Of a stretch of 64,000 bases of DNA, positions 17,251-25,786 are shown one piece after another (within the stretch, counting starts at the first letter, position 1; the number at the start of each line of letters is the position of its first letter). This stretch comes from Nocardioides pini. GTDB lineage: Bacteria; Actinomycetota; Actinomycetes; Propionibacteriales; Nocardioidaceae. A program made the translations under genes and the position numbers. The stretch is taken from positions 62,001-126,000 of the forward strand of contig NZ_JAPPUX010000005.1 of assembly GCF_026712185.1 (NCBI RefSeq), read 5' to 3'. The notes under the pieces were generated by a model. It was not told where the DNA came from, ran no database searches, and worked only from the letters and a program-made list of their open reading frames with translations.

Positions 17251-17805
17251 TCACCCGGCTCGGCGTGCGAGGCGTCGTACGACGAGCATCCCGAGCGCGC
17301 CGACGACACCGACGAGCGCGGCGGACCACAGCAGTCCCTGACCGCTGGTGGTGTCGAGGGCGACCATCGACCGTCCCGGCAGCGGGTCGTGCGGCTCGCC
17401 CAGCGCCTCCACCGTGGCGTCGTACGTCGCAGCCGTGTCGGGCACCGAGCCGCTGCACCGGTCGGAGGCGACCCTGCCGTCCTCGTCCACGTGCGCCAGC
17501 ACCACCATCCTGACCCCCGTCGGCCACTCGACCCCGCACGAGGCCTCGCCGCCGCGGGGGGTCACGACGTCCTGGCGGCGGCGTACGTCGCCAGAGCGGA
17601 CCTCATCGACCGTGAAGAGGTGGGCGACGACCCGGTCGTCCGCGCGCCGGCTGTCCAGCACCCCCACGAAGGCCACCTCGGCGCGGTGCGCGAGCTCGGC
17701 GGGGTCGTCGCTCACGCAGCTGCACGCCGCGGCCGGCCCCACCGGTCCCAGGACCAGGCCACCCGCCAGCACCGCCATGACGGCGAGCAGGCGAGCCAGC
17801 ACCAC
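17251..17805 (-). CDS. Secreted/membrane-anchored TIMP(NTR)-like protein, paralogue A
   Basis: 184 residues. A signal peptide ends GPAAA before CSC (residues 28-30). The mature domain has AEVAFVGVLDSR, then Cys in EASCGVEW and Cys in SDRCSGS. A C-terminal TM helix is followed by RRLARRAG. An N-terminal CxC after the signal peptide, with a beta-rich domain and two more Cys, resembles the netrin/TIMP-type domain found in some actinobacterial exported proteins. GTG 17805 lies just after the upstream gene's stop (17807). It shares architecture with the next gene and is probably its duplicate. Function unknown. Confidence 0.7.
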   Translation of the reverse strand: MVLARLLAVMAVLAGGLVLGPVGPAAACSCVSDDPAELAHRAEVAFVGVLDSRRADDRVVAHLFTVDEVRSGDVRRRQDVVTPRGGEASCGVEWPTGVRMVVLAHVDEDGRVASDRCSGSVPDTAATYDATVEALGEPHDPLPGRSMVALDTTSGQGLLWSAALVGVVGALGMLVVRRLARRAG

Positions 17806-17806
17806 G

Positions 17807-18382
17807 TCAGCGCGCGAGGCGGCGTACGACGACGAGGCCGAGCAGGCCGATGACCACGGCCGCCGCACCCGGAGCCGCCGCGCGGGCGAAGCCGGCGGGT
17901 GGGGAGTCCTCGACCAGCGTGCGCTGGGCGGTCGGCGGCGGGGGCGGCTCGACGGACGTGCCCTCGCCGAGGAGCGCCTCGACCTTGGCGACCTTCGTCG
18001 GGTTGGCCACGCTGGTGCCGCCGCAGCTGTCGGCCTCGAAGGGAGCCTCGGTGCCGGTGGCGAGGAAGAGGTAGGAGGTGCCGACGGCCAGCTCGCCGAG
18101 GCCGCAGGCGTTCTTGCCGCCGGCCGAGAAGACCTGCGTCGAGCGCTCGGGCGAGCCCTGGTAGGCACGCGAGGCGGTCACGTCGTAGGTGTGGTCGTTG
18201 GCGGCGACCTCGACGTTGTCGACCGTGCCGATGAAGACCGCGTCAGCGCGCTCCACCTGCTTCTCGAGCCGGCCGCTCTGCTGGCACGTGCAGTCGGCCG
18301 CGGAGGCCGGGGCCTGGACCGTCAACGCGAGGCCGAGGCACGCGAGGAGCAGTGCGGCAGCGAGTCGGACGGCACGGATCAT
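17807..18382 (-). CDS. Secreted/membrane-anchored TIMP(NTR)-like protein, paralogue B
   Basis: 191 residues. Signal peptide to about residue 29, then CTC (31-33), ADAVFIGTVDNV, Cys in NACGLGEL and Cys in ADSCGGTS, a Pro-rich linker, a TM helix and the tail VVVRRLAR. The same four-Cys pattern and topology as the downstream gene indicate tandem duplication. The CxC start of the mature chain resembles TIMP/netrin domains, whose N-terminal Cys contacts metalloprotease zinc in animals; inhibition here is speculative. ATG 18382 follows TAGGCT by 7 nt. Confidence 0.72.
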   Translation of the reverse strand: MIRAVRLAAALLLACLGLALTVQAPASAADCTCQQSGRLEKQVERADAVFIGTVDNVEVAANDHTYDVTASRAYQGSPERSTQVFSAGGKNACGLGELAVGTSYLFLATGTEAPFEADSCGGTSVANPTKVAKVEALLGEGTSVEPPPPPTAQRTLVEDSPPAGFARAAAPGAAAVVIGLLGLVVVRRLAR

Positions 18383-18389
18383 GGCGGGA

Positions 18390-18395
18390 AGCCTA
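18390..18395 (-). promoter_or_regulatory. -10 box, leaderless TIMP-like pair
   Basis: Minus-strand TAGGCT, 7 nt before ATG 18382. It lies in the 10-bp gap after the HAD gene and extends into that gene's stop. Confidence 0.5.
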
Positions 18396-19199
18396 GCGAG
18401 ACAGGTCGAAGAGGTCGGCGAGCACCGTGGCGACCCCGTCCTCGTCGTGGTGGGGCGCGAGGTGGTCGGCGAGCTCGCGCACCGTCGGGTGGGCGTTGGC
18501 CATGGCGTAGGACGTGCCGGCCCACTCCAGCATGGGCAGGTCGTTGGGCATGTCGCCGAACGCCACCACCTCGTCGGGACCGAGCCCCATCTCCGCGGCG
18601 ACCGTGGCCAGGGTCGACGCCTTGGTGACGCCGGCCGCGCTGATCTCCACGAGCGTGCCGACCGACGACCACGTCGTGACGACCTGCTCGCCGAGGACGC
18701 CGGCCACGAGCTCCCAGTAGGGCTCGGGCTCGTGGTCCTCGTGGCGGGCCAGCAGCTTGACGACGTCGTCGTCGACCAGCTCCTCGAGCGGGCCCGTCGG
18801 CACGTCGGGGGCGAGGTTGACCGCCAGGCGGGGCATGAAGTCGGGCTCCTTGGCGAAGCCCGTCGTCCTCTCCAGCGCGAACACGGTGCCCGGCACCTCC
18901 GCGCGCAGCCGCTCGGCCACCGCGAGGAGCACCTCGGCCGGGATGGTCCGGGCGGTGCGCACCTCGCGGCGCGCGACGTCGTACACGATCCCGCCGTTGC
19001 TGCAGATCGCGAGGCCGTGCCCGCCGACCGCCTCCCACAGCTCCTCCATCCAGCGGATGGGGCGACCGGTGGTGAAGACGACGGGCACGCCGGTGGCGTC
19101 GAGCTCGTCGAGCACCGCACGGGTGCGCGCCGAGACCCGTCCCTGCGAGTCGAGCAGCGTGCCGTCGAGGTCCGTGGCCACCAGCCGGTGCACGCTCAC
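18393..19199 (-). CDS. Cof-type HAD phosphatase
   Basis: 268-residue HAD-IIB phosphatase. Motif I is ATDLDGTLLDS, motif II TTGRP, the motif III region VTKASTL and motif IV AFGDMPNDLPML; a type IIB cap lies between. Substrates of this group are sugar phosphates or flavin/pyridoxal phosphates. GTG 19199 overlaps the stop of the DUF1905 gene by 4 bp, so translation is coupled. Confidence 0.9.
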   Translation of the reverse strand: MSVHRLVATDLDGTLLDSQGRVSARTRAVLDELDATGVPVVFTTGRPIRWMEELWEAVGGHGLAICSNGGIVYDVARREVRTARTIPAEVLLAVAERLRAEVPGTVFALERTTGFAKEPDFMPRLAVNLAPDVPTGPLEELVDDDVVKLLARHEDHEPEPYWELVAGVLGEQVVTTWSSVGTLVEISAAGVTKASTLATVAAEMGLGPDEVVAFGDMPNDLPMLEWAGTSYAMANAHPTVRELADHLAPHHDEDGVATVLADLFDLSR

Positions 19200-19516
19200 G
19201 TGTCATCCCGGACGAGGAGGGTGACGGTCAGCGGGTCACCCTCGGTCACGCCCGCCGCAGAGCGGACCGACTTCTTGACCGGCAGGACGTAGCTGCCGCT
19301 GGCGGCATCGGGAAAGACGCTGGTGTCCCACGTGGTCGTGCCGACCCGCACCCGCACCCTGACCGACCCGAATCCGCGCGGCTCACCCGCTCGCTCGCGC
19401 ACCTCGTCGGCGAGGTCGAGCGGCAGCGTCACGAAGCACCAGGCGCCCGTGTCCGCCGACCCCTCGCGCGCCGACCAGCGCCACAGCTCCGCGGTGAAGG
19501 TGACGCCCTCGTCCAC
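19196..19516 (-). CDS. DUF1905 protein
   Basis: 106-residue small beta-barrel protein. The motifs FTAELWRW, GAWCFVTLPLDLADEVRE, GSVRVRVRVG and YVLPVKKSVRSAAGVTEGD match DUF1905, a cytoplasmic domain of unknown function. It is coupled between two Cof-type HAD genes in a run that begins with serS. GTG 19516. Confidence 0.85.
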   Translation of the reverse strand: MDEGVTFTAELWRWSAREGSADTGAWCFVTLPLDLADEVRERAGEPRGFGSVRVRVRVGTTTWDTSVFPDAASGSYVLPVKKSVRSAAGVTEGDPLTVTLLVRDDT

Positions 19517-19518
19517 GG

Positions 19519-20355
19519 TCAGGAGTCCTGCGGGAACCAGCGCGAGATCTCGACCGCGGCGCCCTCGTCGTGGACGCTGGCGGTCACGTCGTCGGCGGCG
19601 GCGATGACCTCGTCCACGGCCTGGCCCATCGCCACGCCGCGCCCGGCCCAGCGGAGCATCTCGATGTCGTTGCGGCCGTCACCGATCGCGAGCACGTCGT
19701 CGGCGCCGAGGCCGAGCTGGTCGCAGACGTGCTGGAGGCCCGACGCCTTCGACACCCCCACCGGGGAGAGGTCGAGCCAGGCCGTCCAGCCGACGACGTA
19801 GTCGGTGCCGTGCAGGCCGAGCTTGGCCGCGAGCTCGATGAAGTCGTCGGCGGTCGCCTCGGGGTCGCGGACGATCACACGGCTGACGGGCTCGCCGACG
19901 ATGTCGTCGACGTGGGTGATCAGCTGCTCGCCGGACAGCTCGCCCTCGGGGAAGACGCGGTTGACGCGGTAGCCGCCGACCTCACGCTCCTCGACGGCGA
20001 CCAACGCCCGCGGGTGGTGCTCCAGCACCGCCGCGACCGCCGGGGCGGCGTCGAAGGTCTCCTCGTGGACGACCTCCATCGGCGGGTAGCGGAAGACCAC
20101 CGCGCCGTTGGACGCGACGACCCAGAGCCGGTCGGACTCCTCGCGCGGGAGGTGGAGGAGGTCGGCGATGGTCGTCATGCCGTGGGGCGAGCGACCGCTC
20201 GCCAGCACGATGTGGGCACCGGCGTCGAGGGCGCGGTGGACCGCGTCGTGCACCGGCTCGCTGATGGTCTCGTAGTCCTCGCTCTGCCCGTCGACCCACT
20301 TGAGCAGGGTGCCGTCGATGTCCAGCGCGACGACGCGAGGAGTCCAGTCAGCCAA
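19519..20355 (-). CDS. Cof-type HAD phosphatase
   Basis: 278-residue HAD-IIB phosphatase. Motif I is [11 protein letters not shown], motif II ASGRSP, motif [11 protein letters not shown] and motif [17 protein letters not shown]. It resembles the gene at 18393 but is not a recent duplicate. Start TTG 20355 overlaps the serS stop by 8 bp; no better start lies before motif I, so coupling to serS is likely. Substrate unknown. Confidence 0.88.
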   Translation of the reverse strand: MADWTPRVVALDIDGTLLKWVDGQSEDYETISEPVHDAVHRALDAGAHIVLASGRSPHGMTTIADLLHLPREESDRLWVVASNGAVVFRYPPMEVVHEETFDAAPAVAAVLEHHPRALVAVEEREVGGYRVNRVFPEGELSGEQLITHVDDIVGEPVSRVIVRDPEATADDFIELAAKLGLHGTDYVVGWTAWLDLSPVGVSKASGLQHVCDQLGLGADDVLAIGDGRNDIEMLRWAGRGVAMGQAVDEVIAAADDVTASVHDEGAAVEISRWFPQDS

Positions 20356-21616
20356 GGGGTTTCAGCACTTCCAGGCCGCCGAGGTACGGGCGGAGCGCCT
20401 GCGGCACCGTGACGGAGCCGTCCTCGTTCTGGTGGGTCTCGAGGACCGCCACGATGGCGCGCGTGATGGCCGTGAGCGTGCCGTTGAGGGTCGCGACCGG
20501 CAGGGTCTGGCCCTGGGCGTCGCGGGTGCGGATGTCGAGGCGGCGGGCCTGGAAGTCGGTGCAGTTGGAGGTCGACGTGAGCTCGCGGTACTTGCCCTGG
20601 GTGGGGATCCACGCCTCGCAGTCGAACTTGCGCTGCGCGCTGAGCCCCAGGTCGCCCGCGGCGACGTCGATGACGCGGTAGGCGAGCTCGAGCTTGTCGA
20701 GGAACTCCTTCTCCCACGCCAGCAGCCTCTGGTGCTCGGCGTACGACTCCTCGACGGTCGTGTGGACGAACATCTCGACCTTGTCGAACCAGTGGACGCG
20801 GATGATCCCCTTCGTGTCCTTGCCGTGCGAGCCGGCCTCCTTGCGGAAGCACGGGCTGAAGGCGGCGTAGCGGCGCGGCAGCGAGGCGGCGTCGAGGATC
20901 TCGTCGGAGTGGTAGGCCGCCATCGCGACCTCGCTCGTGCCGACGAGGTAGAGGTCCTCGCCCTCGATGCGGTAGACGTCGTCGGCGGCCTGGCCCAGGA
21001 AGCCGGTGCCCTCCATCGCGCGGGGCTTGACCAGCGAGGGGGCGATCACCTGCGTGAAGCCGGCGTGGCGGGCCTGGTCCATCGCCATGTTGACCAGCGC
21101 GAGCTCGAGCTGCGCGCCGACGCCGGTGAGGAAGTAGAAGCGCGAGCCGCTCACCTTGGCGCCGCGCTCGAGGTCGATGGCCCCGAGCATCCTGCCGAGC
21201 TCGATGTGGTCCCGCGGCTCGAAGTCGAACTCACGCGGGGTGCCGACGTGCTCGAGCGTGACGAAGTCGTCCTCGCCGCCCGCGGGCGCCTCGTCGGCGG
21301 CGACGTTGGGGATGGCCTTGATGGCCTCGTCCCACTCGGCCTCGGCGGCGTTGCGCGCGGCCTCGGCCTCCTTGACGCTCGCGGCCAGCTCCTTGACCTG
21401 CGCGAGCAGGGCCTGCTTCTCCTCGCCCTGCGCCTTGGCGACGAGCGCGCCGCTGGCCTTCTGCTCCGAGCGCTTGGCCTCGAAGTCGGCGATCGCCCGC
21501 CGTCGCGCGGAGTCCGCCGCCAGCGCCCGGTCCACCACGTCGTCGGACAGGCCGCGCTTGGCCTGGGCGGCGCGCACGCGGTCGGGGTCGTCACGGAGCA
21601 GGCGCGGATCGATCAT
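20348..21616 (-). CDS. serS: Seryl-tRNA synthetase
   Basis: 422-residue class II synthetase that charges tRNA-Ser in the cytoplasm. Residues 1-110 form the antiparallel coiled-coil arm ([18 protein letters not shown] and [19 protein letters not shown]). Class II motif 2 is [19 protein letters not shown] and motif 3 is [23 protein letters not shown] 21616 opens with [15 protein letters not shown], a typical SerRS start. It heads a run with HAD, DUF1905 and HAD genes. Confidence 0.97.
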   Translation of the reverse strand: MIDPRLLRDDPDRVRAAQAKRGLSDDVVDRALAADSARRRAIADFEAKRSEQKASGALVAKAQGEEKQALLAQVKELAASVKEAEAARNAAEAEWDEAIKAIPNVAADEAPAGGEDDFVTLEHVGTPREFDFEPRDHIELGRMLGAIDLERGAKVSGSRFYFLTGVGAQLELALVNMAMDQARHAGFTQVIAPSLVKPRAMEGTGFLGQAADDVYRIEGEDLYLVGTSEVAMAAYHSDEILDAASLPRRYAAFSPCFRKEAGSHGKDTKGIIRVHWFDKVEMFVHTTVEESYAEHQRLLAWEKEFLDKLELAYRVIDVAAGDLGLSAQRKFDCEAWIPTQGKYRELTSTSNCTDFQARRLDIRTRDAQGQTLPVATLNGTLTAITRAIVAVLETHQNEDGSVTVPQALRPYLGGLEVLKPLG

Positions 21617-21731
21617 GCCGGGGTCCCTGCGGCGAGGGGAGCGAAGCGAGGCTCGTCGTGGGGTGGGGTCACAGGGGAAGGCTATCCGGAGGGGCGTGGG
21701 GCACACGATCGGGTTTGGGCATACTTCGCGG

Positions 21732-23306
21732 GTGACTCCCGCCTCCCGCAACCGTGCTCTCGGTGGGGCGGCCCTCGCGGCCGCCCTCTTCGCGGTGCTC
21801 GCCTTCCTCGTGACCCGCGACCGGGCCCCGCTCGACGCGTTCGACGTCGAGGGCCGGCAGCTCGAGGACTGGGCCGACGACCACGCCGTGCTCGTCGACG
21901 GCCTGCGCGTCATCGAGGCGGCCTTCGGGACGGTCGGGATGACCGTCCTCACCATCGTGCTCGCGGGCGTGCTCCTGCTGCGCCGCCACCGGCGGGCGGC
22001 CCTGCTGGTGGTGGTCGTGATGACGGTGACCTCGATCGCCACGACCGTCCTCAAGCGCTTCCTCGGCCGCGACCGCCCGGACTGGCAGGACACTCTCGGC
22101 CTGCACAGCAACTTCAGCTTCCCCTCGGGCCACGCCTCGTCGACGGCGGCCTTCGCCGCACTGCTGGTGATGCTGCTCGTGCTGTTCGTCCGTCGCGCGA
22201 GCCTGCGCCGCCTCGGCATCGCGGTCGTCGTCGCGTGGTGGCTGCTCGTCTGCCTGGACCGCGTCCTGCTCGGTCGGCACTTCCCGACCGACGTCATCGG
22301 GGGCTCGCTGCTGGCCCTGGCGGTCTTCCTGCTCGCGCTCGCCTTCATCGACCCGCGGCCCCGCTCGACCGCGGCGAGGGTCGAGCCGCTGCCGGAGGTG
22401 TACGCCTCGGAGAAGCGGCTCGCCGTCATCCTCAACCCGATCAAGGTCGAGGACGTCGGCCAGTTCCGCTCGCTCGTCTCGGCGATGGCCGCGGAGTCCG
22501 GCTGGTCCGAGCCGACCTGGCAGTACACCACCGTCGAGGACCCCGGCACCGGCATGGCCGAGCGCGCCGCCGTCTCCGGGGCCGACCTGGTCATGGTCTG
22601 CGGTGGCGACGGCACGGTGCGCGAGGTCTGCGCCGAGCTCGCCGGCACCGGCATCCCGGTGGGCATCATCCCGGCGGGCACGGGCAACCTCCTCGCGCGC
22701 AACCTCGGCGTGCCGCTCTACATCCGCTCCGCGATCGACGTCGCCCTCAACGGCCAGGACCGGGCCATCGACATGGTCGAGGTCGGCGGCGACGGCATCG
22801 AGGACACCCACTTCATGGTGATGGCCGGCATGGGCTTCGACGCCGCGATCATGGAGGGCGTCAACGAGGACATCAAGAAGAGGATCGGCTGGGTGGCCTA
22901 CGTCGTCTCCGGGCTGCGGTCGCTGATGTTCCCGGCCGTGAAGGTCGAGATCCAGATCGACGACGAGGAGCCCACCCTCCACCGCGCGCGCACGGTCGTC
23001 GTCGGCAACGTCGGCTTCCTCCAGGCCGGCATGCCGCTGCTGCCCGACGCCACCCTCGACGACGGCATCCTCGACGTGGTGATCATCCACCCGCGCCAGT
23101 TCCTGTCGTGGATCACGGTGGCGATGCGCGTGCTGCGCAAGAGCCCCGTCGTCGACGAGACGCTCGATCGCCGCACCGGCTCGCGCGTGCGCATCAAGGC
23201 GTCCGCCGACACCCCCCGCCAGCTCGACGGCGACTCCATCGGCGAGGGTCGCGAGCTCTGGATGGAGTGCATCCACGGGCGCCTGCTGGTCCGCGTCCCC
23301 CGCTGA
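21732..23306 (+). CDS. PAP2 phosphatase - diacylglycerol kinase fusion
   Basis: 524 residues in two parts. Residues 1-215 form a PAP2-type membrane phosphatase with [18 protein letters not shown] and [15 protein letters not shown] as the three catalytic motifs and about six TM helices. Residues 230-524 form a lipid-kinase catalytic domain with [12 protein letters not shown] and the nucleotide loop [11 protein letters not shown], then [18 protein letters not shown]. Fusing a lipid phosphate phosphatase to a DagK/sphingosine-kinase-like enzyme suggests coupled turnover of phosphatidate, diacylglycerol or undecaprenyl-type lipids. GTG 21732 follows CATACT by 6 nt. Confidence 0.9.
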   Translation: MTPASRNRALGGAALAAALFAVLAFLVTRDRAPLDAFDVEGRQLEDWADDHAVLVDGLRVIEAAFGTVGMTVLTIVLAGVLLLRRHRRAALLVVVVMTVTSIATTVLKRFLGRDRPDWQDTLGLHSNFSFPSGHASSTAAFAALLVMLLVLFVRRASLRRLGIAVVVAWWLLVCLDRVLLGRHFPTDVIGGSLLALAVFLLALAFIDPRPRSTAARVEPLPEVYASEKRLAVILNPIKVEDVGQFRSLVSAMAAESGWSEPTWQYTTVEDPGTGMAERAAVSGADLVMVCGGDGTVREVCAELAGTGIPVGIIPAGTGNLLARNLGVPLYIRSAIDVALNGQDRAIDMVEVGGDGIEDTHFMVMAGMGFDAAIMEGVNEDIKKRIGWVAYVVSGLRSLMFPAVKVEIQIDDEEPTLHRARTVVVGNVGFLQAGMPLLPDATLDDGILDVVIIHPRQFLSWITVAMRVLRKSPVVDETLDRRTGSRVRIKASADTPRQLDGDSIGEGRELWMECIHGRLLVRVPR

Positions 23307-23312
23307 CCCGCG

Positions 23313-23714
23313 TCACGGGCAGGTGTTGGTGACGTAGTGCGCGAACGACGTCTCCTCGTCGTCCTCCCACGCCCCGTCCTCCCAGTTGAAGGAGCCCGAC
23401 TCGATGTCACCGGCCTCGAGTCCCTCGAGCCGGTCGATGAACGCCTCGAAGCCCGCTCTCGCGTCGGCGGACATGTTGTCGGGTGTCCCGACGCGCGTGA
23501 GCTCGGTCCCCCACTCGTGGACGAGCCCGACGAGCTCGGTCTCGGACGGCCGTCCGGCGGCGAGGAAGCGGTCCATCCCCTCGGCCACCATCCAGCCCTT
23601 GGCCGCGCAGAAGTCCTCGACCGAGGCGTCCCTGGGCGCGTCCGCTCCTGCGCCTCCGCACGCGGCGAGCGCCGCCGCGCAGGCGACGACGTACGCCACC
23701 CCGACCGACCTCAT
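23313..23714 (-). CDS. Lipoprotein, paralogue of the gene at 39595
   Basis: 133 residues with a signal peptide and lipobox LAAC (Cys about 19). The mature part starts GGAGADAPRDASVEDFC and ends FAHYVTNTCP. Conserved with the protein at 39595-40083: DAS..DFC near the start, W...(L/M)..VGTP...SADARxGFE, then Y(V/L)T(N/D)TC. The two conserved Cys probably form a disulfide. Function unknown; anchored outside the membrane. Confidence 0.78.
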   Translation of the reverse strand: MRSVGVAYVVACAAALAACGGAGADAPRDASVEDFCAAKGWMVAEGMDRFLAAGRPSETELVGLVHEWGTELTRVGTPDNMSADARAGFEAFIDRLEGLEAGDIESGSFNWEDGAWEDDEETSFAHYVTNTCP

Positions 23715-23789
23715 GCCCGTGCCCCCGTGTCCTCTGCGGGCGCCAGCGTCGCACGGCCCGCGGCAGCCGTCAGGCGTTCTGCTGATCGC

Positions 23790-23836
23790 GTCGAGTGCGG
23801 AGCCCCGTGGCGACTCCTACCGCGAGCGCACTCGAC
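23790..23836 (-). terminator. Hairpin downstream of the DUF4446 gene
   Basis: GTCGAGTGCG (23790-23799) and CGCACTCGAC (23827-23836) are perfect 10-bp arms around a 27-nt loop, 13 bp beyond the DUF4446 stop. Probable terminator without U-tract. Confidence 0.55.
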
Positions 23837-23848
23837 CGGGTCCGAGGG

Positions 23849-24241
23849 TCAGGGACGGGCGTGCTCGATCGCCTCCTCCTCCTCGGGCGAGAGCTGCTGC
23901 TCGCACGACCAGGAGGAGATCGACTTGGCGTAGGTGCGGGCCTCGCTCCGCCCGTGGATCGACGTCAGGACGACGCCGTGGCCGGAGTCGTCGAGGACGG
24001 CCAGGCTCCAGCTGAGGTGCCCCCCGACGTCGCCGAACGCGTCGTAGCGCACGACCGAGAGGTGCCGCAGCGCGTCGACGCTCTCCGCCTTGAGGGCCGC
24101 GACCTCCTGCCGCAGGCCGTGCACGTCCTCGGGCAGCGCGTCGACCCCCTCGCCGCCTGGGCGTGTCGTCGTACGACGGAGGGCGAGCGCGGCGACCGCG
24201 CAGGCGACGGCGGCGAGGACGACGGCGATGGTGGCGAGCAC
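23849..24241 (-). CDS. DUF4446 membrane protein
   Basis: 130 residues. The N-terminal TM helix is followed by a short heptad-like helix (EDVHGLRQEVAALKAE) and the DUF4446 core LRHLSVVRYDAFGDVGGHLSW, LDDSGHGVVLTSIHGR and SRSEARTYAK-like strands. Conserved in Actinobacteria and Firmicutes, function unknown; membrane-anchored. GTG 24241 follows TAGGGT (24248-24253) by 6 nt. Divergent from pheA. Confidence 0.87.
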   Translation of the reverse strand: MLATIAVVLAAVACAVAALALRRTTTRPGGEGVDALPEDVHGLRQEVAALKAESVDALRHLSVVRYDAFGDVGGHLSWSLAVLDDSGHGVVLTSIHGRSEARTYAKSISSWSCEQQLSPEEEEAIEHARP

Positions 24242-24247
24242 CCTCGA

Positions 24248-24253
24248 ACCCTA
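24248..24253 (-). promoter_or_regulatory. -10 box, leaderless DUF4446 gene
   Basis: Minus-strand TAGGGT, 6 nt before GTG 24241. Confidence 0.65.
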
Positions 24254-24310
24254 TGTTCGGCGACTGGTCACGGCCGGTCGGACACGGCCGGAGGTGACAC
24301 ACTCGCCGAC

Positions 24311-25147
24311 GTGACCCGACGCATCGCCTACCAGGGGGAGCCCGGCGCCAACTCGCACCTGGTCTGCCAGCAGGCCTACCCGGACTGGGAGCCGCTGCCG
24401 TGCGCGTCGTTCGAGGACGCCTTCGCGGCCGTCGAGAGCGGCGAGGCCGACCTGGCGATGATCCCGATCGACAACTCGATCGCCGGCCGGGTCGCCGACA
24501 TCCACCACTTCCTGCCGACCTCCGACCTGCACATCGTGGGCGAGCGGTTCCTGCGCATCCAGTTCTCCCTGATGGCGCTGCCGGAGGCGAGCACCGAGTC
24601 GCTGCGCACGGTGCACAGCCACGTCCACGCCCTCGGGCAGTGCCGCGGCGTGATCCGCGAGCTCGGCCTGACGCCCGTCGTGGCGGGCGACACCGCGGGC
24701 GCCGCGCGTGAGGTCGCGGAGTCCGGTGACCCGACCCAGGCGGCGATCGCGCCTCCGCTCGCCGCCGAGATCTACGGCCTGAAGGTGCTGCGCGAGGAGA
24801 TCGAGGACGAGGACCACAACACCACCCGCTTCGTCGTCCTCTCGCGCGACTTCGAGCAGGCGCCGGCCGGCAACGGGCCGGTCGTGACGACGTTCATCTT
24901 CAACGTGCGCAACCTCCCGGCCGCGCTCTACAAGGCGCTCGGCGGCTTCGCGACCAACGGCGTCAACATGACCAAGCTGGAGAGCTACATGGTCGGCGGG
25001 CACTTCACCGCGACCCAGTTCCTCGCCGAGGTGGACGGACACCCCGACGACCCGGGCGTGCGCAACGCGCTCGAGGAGCTCGCGTTCTTCACCACCGAGG
25101 TGAAGGTCCTCGGCGTCTACCCCGCCGACGCCTTCCGGGCCGACTGA
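24311..25147 (+). CDS. pheA: Prephenate dehydratase
   Basis: 278-residue enzyme converting prephenate to phenylpyruvate in phenylalanine synthesis. The PDT domain (1-180) has IAYQGEPGANSH, PIDNSIAGRV and the catalytic-region motif NTTRFVVLSR. The ACT domain (about 195-270) has NLPAALYKALGGFATNGVNM and LESYMVGG for Phe feedback. GTG 24311 is chosen because the frame to its left is non-homologous; CACACT lies 7 nt upstream. No fused chorismate mutase, as usual in actinobacteria. Confidence 0.96.
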   Translation: MTRRIAYQGEPGANSHLVCQQAYPDWEPLPCASFEDAFAAVESGEADLAMIPIDNSIAGRVADIHHFLPTSDLHIVGERFLRIQFSLMALPEASTESLRTVHSHVHALGQCRGVIRELGLTPVVAGDTAGAAREVAESGDPTQAAIAPPLAAEIYGLKVLREEIEDEDHNTTRFVVLSRDFEQAPAGNGPVVTTFIFNVRNLPAALYKALGGFATNGVNMTKLESYMVGGHFTATQFLAEVDGHPDDPGVRNALEELAFFTTEVKVLGVYPADAFRAD

Positions 25148-25180
25148 GCCGGCGCACCCGACGGCTGCGACACTCACCCG

Positions 25181-25786
25181 GTGATCGATCCCCTCGTCGT
25201 GGCCCTGGCCTTCGGCGCCATCTTCGTCGTCGAGCTCCCCGACAAGACCTTCATCGCCACCCTGGTGATGTCCACGAAGATGCGCCCGCTCTTCGTCTGG
25301 ATCGGCGTCGCGCTGGCCTTCCTCGTCCAGACGGCCGTCGCGGTCGGCATCGGCAAGGCCGCCTCGTTCCTGCCCGAGCAGCTGATCCACACCGTGGCCG
25401 CGCTGATGTTCGTCATCGGGGCGGTCATCCTCTTCCGCGCCGCGCGCACCGCCGACGCCGACGAGGGCGCGCAGGAGGACGAGTACGCCGCCAAGTCCGA
25501 CTCCGCCGCCCACGGGCTCAAGGTCGTGGTGACCTCGTTCCTGGTCCTCTTCGCGGCCGAGTGGGGCGACCTGTCGCAGCTGCTGACCATCTCGCTCGTG
25601 GCCAAGTACGACGACCCGGTGTCGGTCTTCCTCGGCGCCTGGGGCGCGCTGCTCGCGGTCTCCGGGCTGGCGGTCATCGTCGGCCGGCTGCTGCTCCAGC
25701 GGGTGCGGCTCTCCGTGCTGCACTACGTGGGTGCGGCCGTGTGCGTCTTCATGGCAGCCTTGACGGTGTGGGAGATGACGCGCTGA
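25181..25786 (+). CDS. GDT1/TMEM165 family (UPF0016) transporter
   Basis: 201-residue membrane protein with six TM helices in two repeats. The family consensus E-x-G-D-(K/R)-(T/S) appears as ELPDKT in the first repeat and EWGDLS in the second, separated by an acidic loop. Family members export Mn2+ or Ca2+. GTG 25181 follows GACACT by 6 nt. The next gene overlaps its 3' end by 19 bp. Manganese export would complement TerC with its riboswitch at 34-35 kb. Confidence 0.88.
   Translation: MIDPLVVALAFGAIFVVELPDKTFIATLVMSTKMRPLFVWIGVALAFLVQTAVAVGIGKAASFLPEQLIHTVAALMFVIGAVILFRAARTADADEGAQEDEYAAKSDSAAHGLKVVVTSFLVLFAAEWGDLSQLLTISLVAKYDDPVSVFLGAWGALLAVSGLAVIVGRLLLQRVRLSVLHYVGAAVCVFMAALTVWEMTR

Noticed and set aside
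20300..23332. A 1010-codon open frame on the plus strand across serS and the PAP2 fusion
   Set aside because: Antisense or off-frame shadow in very GC-rich DNA; the sequence is low-complexity Arg/Ala/Gly/Val and lacks any domain, whereas the overlapped genes have clear families.
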